Of a stretch of 64,000 nt of DNA, positions 60,472 through 64,000 are shown one piece after another. Both the position numbers and the translations under genes were made by a program. Under the pieces are notes generated by a model. It was not told where the DNA came from. It saw nothing but the letters and a program-made list of their open reading frames with translations, and searched no databases. Source of the DNA: Desulfobotulus alkaliphilus (GTDB taxonomy: Bacteria; Desulfobacterota; Desulfobacteria; Desulfobacterales; ASO4-4); contig NZ_VLLC01000001.1 in NCBI RefSeq assembly GCF_007830435.1, forward strand, positions 82,007-146,006. The letters are read 5' to 3'. The first letter of the stretch is position 1; the number at the start of each line of letters is the position of its first letter.

Positions 60472-60500
60472 TGACAGACCAGACACTTTTCTTTAGTGTT
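60472..60500 (+). promoter_or_regulatory. Promoter of the cold-shock gene
   Basis: TTGACA at 60472-60477 and TAGTGT at 60495-60500 are separated by exactly 17 bases. Transcription near 60507 would give a 5' leader of about 128 bases before the start codon, typical of cspA-type genes whose leaders respond to cold. The A/T-rich stretch at 60425-60470 may act as an upstream element. The rest of 60274-60471 shows no gene. Confidence 0.65.
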
Positions 60501-60634
60501 CAAGCCTCAATAGGTGCAACTCTATTGGCAAAAGCAAAATAGATGTGGAACCATCTTGACGATGATTATACAAATATAAATGCTGCCAATGATGAACACC
60601 ACTTCAGATACAAACAGATGTTAAGGAGAAGACA

Positions 60635-60835
60635 TTGGCAGAAGGCACTGTAAAATGGTTTAATGAGTCTAAAGGTTTTGGTTTTCTTGCAACGGATTCC
60701 GGAGAAGATGTTTTCGTACACTTTTCTGCTATTCAGAGCAGTGGTTTTAAAACGCTTCAGGAAGGTCAGCGTGTTCAGTTTGATATTGTAAACGGCCAGA
60801 AAGGCCCGGCAGCTGACAAAGTAGTACCTCTGTAA
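60635..60835 (+). CDS. Cold-shock domain protein
   Basis: The 66-residue CspA-family protein has the RNA-binding motifs KGFGFL (RNP1) near residue 13 and DVFVHFSAI (RNP2) near 25 and starts [14 protein letters not shown]. The start codon is TTG at 60635, with TAAGGAG nine bases upstream. It binds single-stranded RNA or DNA and acts as an RNA chaperone at low temperature or in growth. It has its own promoter and terminator. Confidence 0.95.
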   Translation: MAEGTVKWFNESKGFGFLATDSGEDVFVHFSAIQSSGFKTLQEGQRVQFDIVNGQKGPAADKVVPL

Positions 60836-60870
60836 TTTTCAATAATTACAGGCAAAATTGAATAAAACAT

Positions 60871-60910
60871 AACGACCGTCCTGTTTTTCACACAGGACGG
60901 TCGTTTTTTG
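60871..60910 (+). terminator. Intrinsic terminator after the cold-shock gene
   Basis: ACGACCGTCCTGT at 60872-60884 pairs perfectly with ACAGGACGGTCGT at 60892-60904 around a short loop and is followed by TTTTTT. It is a strong terminator. Confidence 0.92.
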
Positions 60911-61003
60911 TTAAAAGATCAGGATGGGGTATTCATTCCATCACCCCATGATTTCAGAAATGACTCCATATTTTTTATTCCAAAAATTAATAAGGAGGAT
61001 ATC

Positions 61004-61483
61004 ATGCCGGATTTGTACTCAGAATTCAGACCCGCCTGGCGAAGCTACTGGCAAATTACCACCCTTTCCACCGCCCTCTTTTTTCTCGCTGTTTTCATCG
61101 TTTTTACCTTTACAGGTCAGATAAAATCCATTCTTTCGGGAATCTCTTTTACCACAGGACTGCTTCTTCTGGGGCTTACGGCATTAAAAAGATTCTCATT
61201 AAAATTTACCATCGACGAAAAACGGATTTCCCGGCATAAGGGCATTATTGCCCGGAATCAGCAGAGTATCCGGATACAGGATTTAAAAAGCATCGAACTC
61301 AACCAGAGCATTCCGCAAAGACTTCTTGGCATCGGAGATATTGCCTTTTATTCTGCCGGATCCAACGATGCAGAAGTTCGTTTTCAGGGAATTCTCAATC
61401 CCTCAGCATGGCGGGACAAGGTGGATGAGGCCATAGATCTTTCCATACCAGCCAGCAGCCAGACTGCCTTGCACCGGAACTGA
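61004..61483 (+). CDS. Bacterial PH-domain membrane protein (DUF304 type)
   Basis: The 159-residue protein has two membrane spans (about 18-38 and 45-65) followed by a bacterial PH-like domain: LKFTIDEKRISRHKGIIARNQQSIRIQDLKSIELNQSIPQ split around residues 68-105, then LLGIGDIAFYSAGSNDAEVRFQGI. AAGGAGGAT lies eight bases before ATG 61004. The domain is cytosolic-facing or membrane-adjacent, role unknown. It may be transcribed from a promoter inside 60911-61003. Confidence 0.82.
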   Translation: MPDLYSEFRPAWRSYWQITTLSTALFFLAVFIVFTFTGQIKSILSGISFTTGLLLLGLTALKRFSLKFTIDEKRISRHKGIIARNQQSIRIQDLKSIELNQSIPQRLLGIGDIAFYSAGSNDAEVRFQGILNPSAWRDKVDEAIDLSIPASSQTALHRN

Positions 61484-61591
61484 ATCACTGCACTGAGATT
61501 GATGGTATTTAAAATAATAGAATGTACTGAGCACATATATTGCCATCAGATTTTATCAGAAAAATATCTGCCACCAGCAATGGAAGCCTTT

Positions 61592-62389
61592 TCAGAAAGG
61601 TCGCTGCAAGGCAAGCATCCATGCTCTGCTGTCAGACCTGTAGCTGTTTTTGTCTTTCACATCAGGCCTGACAGCTGCCACACTCCCCGTCAGTATCCAT
61701 TCCCTGCCCACAAGCAGATTGATCCAGTGGCCAATGTGATCAATGGGATCCAGTACAAAAAGCATCACGCTGCCAAGCCCCCTGGATCCCATAAAGCGGC
61801 CTTCATTATCCAGAATTTTTTTTTCCCTGCGGAAAGCCCACTCTCCGTACACCCATCCTGCAAGGGGAGTGATAATCAGATCCTGTATGGAAGGCCGCTC
61901 TGCAAAGGCTTCAAGACCATACTCCCAGAAAAAAGTTGACATCAAGGCAGAGTAAACCACGCTGTCCCTCTGGCTGTACCCGGATTTCCTTGCCACCTGA
62001 TAATATACACCACCACAATAGGGATGCCCCACATAGTTAAAAAACCAGTGATCATTATCCCAGACAGGCGGCCTTGAAACATTGTTCCACCAGTCACCGG
62101 GCCGCTGGCTCACGGGAACGGAGCGGTCCCAGCCGGTAACACTTTCCGGCATAGTATAAAGAACACCAGCTGAGACAACACCCATTCCAACAATCACACG
62201 GGTCTGGGATAACAGGCGATCCCTGTCTGCCCCTTCCGTGGTAAAAAGCCAGCCCGCCTGAGAGCCTTGCCGTTTTTTTTCCTTTGGGTCCGCGTGGGAA
62301 AGGGTACCTGTCCCCTTGAGCGCTGTTCCCATAAAAACAATTAGAACAAAAATAAAAATTCTTTCAATTTTTATTTGTTTTTCATCCAT
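61592..62389 (-). CDS. DUF3943 family outer-membrane/periplasmic protein
   Basis: The 265-residue protein has an N-terminal hydrophobic segment (about 9-27) and the DUF3943 core with DHWFFNYVGHPYCGGVYYQVARKSG near residue 110 and YGLEAFAERPSIQDLIITPLAGWVYGEWA near 155. It is thought to be an envelope protein in Gram-negatives. The function of the family is unknown. It stands alone, convergent with the PH-domain gene. Confidence 0.82.
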   Translation of the reverse strand: MDEKQIKIERIFIFVLIVFMGTALKGTGTLSHADPKEKKRQGSQAGWLFTTEGADRDRLLSQTRVIVGMGVVSAGVLYTMPESVTGWDRSVPVSQRPGDWWNNVSRPPVWDNDHWFFNYVGHPYCGGVYYQVARKSGYSQRDSVVYSALMSTFFWEYGLEAFAERPSIQDLIITPLAGWVYGEWAFRREKKILDNEGRFMGSRGLGSVMLFVLDPIDHIGHWINLLVGREWILTGSVAAVRPDVKDKNSYRSDSRAWMLALQRPF

Positions 62390-62450
62390 CCATAACTCCT
62401 TCCGATGGTCTGAAAAGTTAGGTGATCCGGCCTGTCTAAGTTTTAATTCT

Positions 62451-62684
62451 TCAACGATGCGCCTTCACCCGCAGATCCTGAATATTCCCGTAATCCACAA
62501 GATCGATGGCGCAGGGAAGGCAGAGATCATCCAGCGGCACACGGATACGGTTCAGACCCTTCAGGGTCAACCGCTGTTTTTCCAGCATGTTCAGCTGCCG
62601 GTACAGGTCGGCGGCATGGCGCAGCTCCGCAAAGACATTTCTGAAATTGGCAAAAGGCTGCTGCCAGCGGATGTCCTCGGGCAT
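62451..62684 (-). pseudogene. Remnant fusing HEPN start to MNT nucleotidyltransferase end
   Basis: The 77-residue frame starts MPEDIRWQQPFANFRNVFAEL, matching the N terminus of HEPN substrate-binding proteins of the HI0074 type. From about residue 31 it reads LEKQRLTLKGLNRIRVPLDDLC then LPCAIDLVDYGNIQD, the C-terminal part of MNT nucleotidyltransferases. The two are usually separate genes of a toxin-antitoxin pair. The frame looks like a deletion that joined the HEPN 5' end to the MNT 3' end, and the MNT end is itself cut short. AAAGGAG precedes the ATG. It lies 21 bases downstream of hsdS. Confidence 0.6.
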
Positions 62685-62705
62685 GGCTTTTCTCCTTTGC
62701 TGTTT

Positions 62706-64000
62706 TTATTCCGGTTCCAATACCCTGACGGCCTTATGACCGCATGTTTTACAGGTGCCGGTGAGGATAAACGAACGTTCTTCCATCCTCCCGTCCAGCA
62801 GCTGGAGTTCTACCAACCTGCGGCATCGTGTACACCAGACCTTTGAAAGGATATAGTTTTTTTCCTCTTCAGACATCTGGCTCCATGGGCAAGGATGGAC
62901 TTTCTTTTTTCGGGTACGGGGTTTTCTGGCGGGTTTGAGGTTTTCTTTCTGGGTCCGGATTTTTTCCAGCAGGACCTTGGCGGAATTTTCGCCGGAGATG
63001 AGTTCCGGATGCTGTTCCCGCCAGTCTGCGGTGAGTTCTCCACGGAAGGCTCTGGCAAGGACGGAAGGGGTCATGTGTTCTGCTTTGGCCCTTGCTTCTT
63101 TGACCCGGTTTTCGATCTGGTCTGCGAAGGCAAAGAGTTGTTCCACACGACTAACAATCTTAAGCTGCTCTTCATAAGGTGGTATTTTTATTTGAATCAT
63201 AGAAAATCGGCTTTTATTCAATATCGACAAGGTTGTACTTGAAGAGTTTGCTATCAGCACTTCTTGGATTTGAGGACTACGAATCAAAAAATAAACCCAA
63301 TACTTTAAGATGTTTTCACTCGGAATGATAGCATTTATCTGTTGATTACATGTGCCGTCCACTCTTAAAAAACCTGTTTTTCCTATTGTACCTATACAGG
63401 TCACAAGCGTACTACCTGCCGGGATAAAACGGCTTTGCTCCCGTCCTGATTCTGAAAGATATTCACTGCCTTTGATTACATGGTAACCGGCATCGAGATC
63501 CGATGGCTTGAACATGGGAAAATCTCCACCATAATAATGCGGACGTTTTTTCGAAGGGGTGTTACCTGTAAGTATCTTTCCAAGGTCGGCAATGGTTTCA
63601 AACCTCCAAAAGTCTTCCTGTTTCATTCCATGTTCTTCCCTCCACCCCTCCGTCAGTCTGCCACTTACGGCGGCGGCAAGGACGGACTGACGGAAGCGTT
63701 TCAGAATCTGGGGAATGGCATCCAGCCGGGTTTTCAGGCGGTCGATGCGAGTCAGGAGGTCGTCCAACCGGGAAGCGACTTCTTCTTGCTCCGCAAGAGA
63801 TGGAACAGGAATTTGAAAAGCCTTTACAATACCTGTATTAAGATTTACCTGAGTAACCCCTTGTCTGTTTGCTTGAATTACCGCTGGCCTCATCCACTCA
63901 AAAAGATAGTAAAAATATAATACTGAAAAATACTTATTAAGGTCGGGAAATGTTACGAAGCCATCATGGATACAACCTTTGTACTTCAAAATTTTAGGAA
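62706..64000 (-). CDS. hsdS: Type I restriction-modification specificity subunit (5' end outside window)
   Basis: The frame remains open to the window edge, so the N-terminal part of the first target-recognition domain is missing. Visible: the end of TRD1, the central coiled-coil SLAEQEEVASRLDDLLTRIDRLKTRL, TRD2 (ETIADLGKILTGNTPSKKRPHYYGGDFP to PPYEEQLKIVSRVEQLF) and the second helix AFRGELTADWREQHP. HsdS chooses the DNA target of the HsdMR complex. The C-terminus adds about 85 residues with a Lys/Arg-rich stretch and CTRC ... CKTC, a probable zinc ribbon not usual in HsdS. HsdM and HsdR must lie beyond the edge. Confidence 0.88.
   Translation of the reverse strand, partial: PKILKYKGCIHDGFVTFPDLNKYFSVLYFYYLFEWMRPAVIQANRQGVTQVNLNTGIVKAFQIPVPSLAEQEEVASRLDDLLTRIDRLKTRLDAIPQILKRFRQSVLAAAVSGRLTEGWREEHGMKQEDFWRFETIADLGKILTGNTPSKKRPHYYGGDFPMFKPSDLDAGYHVIKGSEYLSESGREQSRFIPAGSTLVTCIGTIGKTGFLRVDGTCNQQINAIIPSENILKYWVYFLIRSPQIQEVLIANSSSTTLSILNKSRFSMIQIKIPPYEEQLKIVSRVEQLFAFADQIENRVKEARAKAEHMTPSVLARAFRGELTADWREQHPELISGENSAKVLLEKIRTQKENLKPARKPRTRKKKVHPCPWSQMSEEEKNYILSKVWCTRCRRLVELQLLDGRMEERSFILTGTCKTCGHKAVRVLEPE

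Overview
The window looks like a chromosomal segment of a Gram-negative, anaerobic Desulfobacterota (deltaproteobacterial, Desulfobacteraceae-like) bacterium. The evidence is an outer-membrane lipopolysaccharide export set (kdsA-kdsC-lptC-lptA-lptB) running into rpoN-hpf-ptsN-rapZ-EIIA(Man), a DUF39 'homocysteine biosynthesis' protein, ETF and acyl-CoA dehydrogenase genes, a class I adenylate cyclase and many GGDEF proteins. No sulfate-reduction gene is present, so the lineage is an inference.

Layout. 0.5-7.2 kb: a giant GlmS-like SIS protein, a lipoprotein amino-acid-binding protein, a BamE-like small protein, a PAS-GGDEF protein and a CheZ-like phosphatase. 7.4-14.7 kb: ETF alpha/beta, a stand-alone YcgR N-domain, then phosphatase, acyl-CoA dehydrogenase, TetR, APH-type kinase and SDR genes that resemble the levulinate/4-hydroxyacid (Lva, ACAD10/11) route. 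14.8-21.8 kb (minus strand): a sigma-54 response regulator, pyrC, pyrB, signal peptidase I, DUF39 and an M23 peptidase. 22.0-32.7 kb: KDO/LPS export, RpoN, ribosome hibernation, nitrogen PTS, RapZ, then gap-tpiA-secG. 32.7-33.1 kb: tRNA-Leu, tRNA-Tyr, tRNA-Glu and a damaged second tRNA-Leu. 33.1-43.0 kb (minus strand): GntR regulator, class I adenylate cyclase, tandem ThyX, hisG-hisE, a rhodanese-ferritin fusion, HAD phosphatase, membrane protein and leuD-leuC; pyrD follows on the plus strand. 44.5-50.9 kb: small secreted proteins, TrmO, acyl-CoA synthetase, nitroreductase and a membrane GGDEF protein. 51.3-55.4 kb: a stressosome-like module (GGDEF, RsbT-RsbX fusion, RsbR, RsbS). 55.5-60.3 kb: a TolC/HlyD/two ABC-2 permease exporter with no ATPase. 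60.6-64.0 kb: cold-shock protein, bacterial PH-domain protein, DUF3943 protein, a HEPN/MNT toxin-antitoxin remnant and the 3' part of an hsdS gene.

The strongest structure not explained by genes is a dispersed family of non-coding, almost completely palindromic elements: seven copies at 1-124, 7234-7424, 12469-12815, 27166-27516, 36074-36418, 43990-44336 and 53984-54171. Their terminal inverted repeats begin GTAA and three copies have perfect 8-bp target duplications, which suggests non-autonomous elements moved by an IS66-type transposase. Two copies lack the central hairpin. All sit between genes, including inside the rpoN-hpf and rsbTX-rsbR gene runs.

The second theme is second-messenger signalling: four GGDEF proteins, a partial YcgR flagellar-brake protein, a CheZ-like protein, a class I adenylate cyclase and a stressosome operon headed by a diguanylate cyclase.
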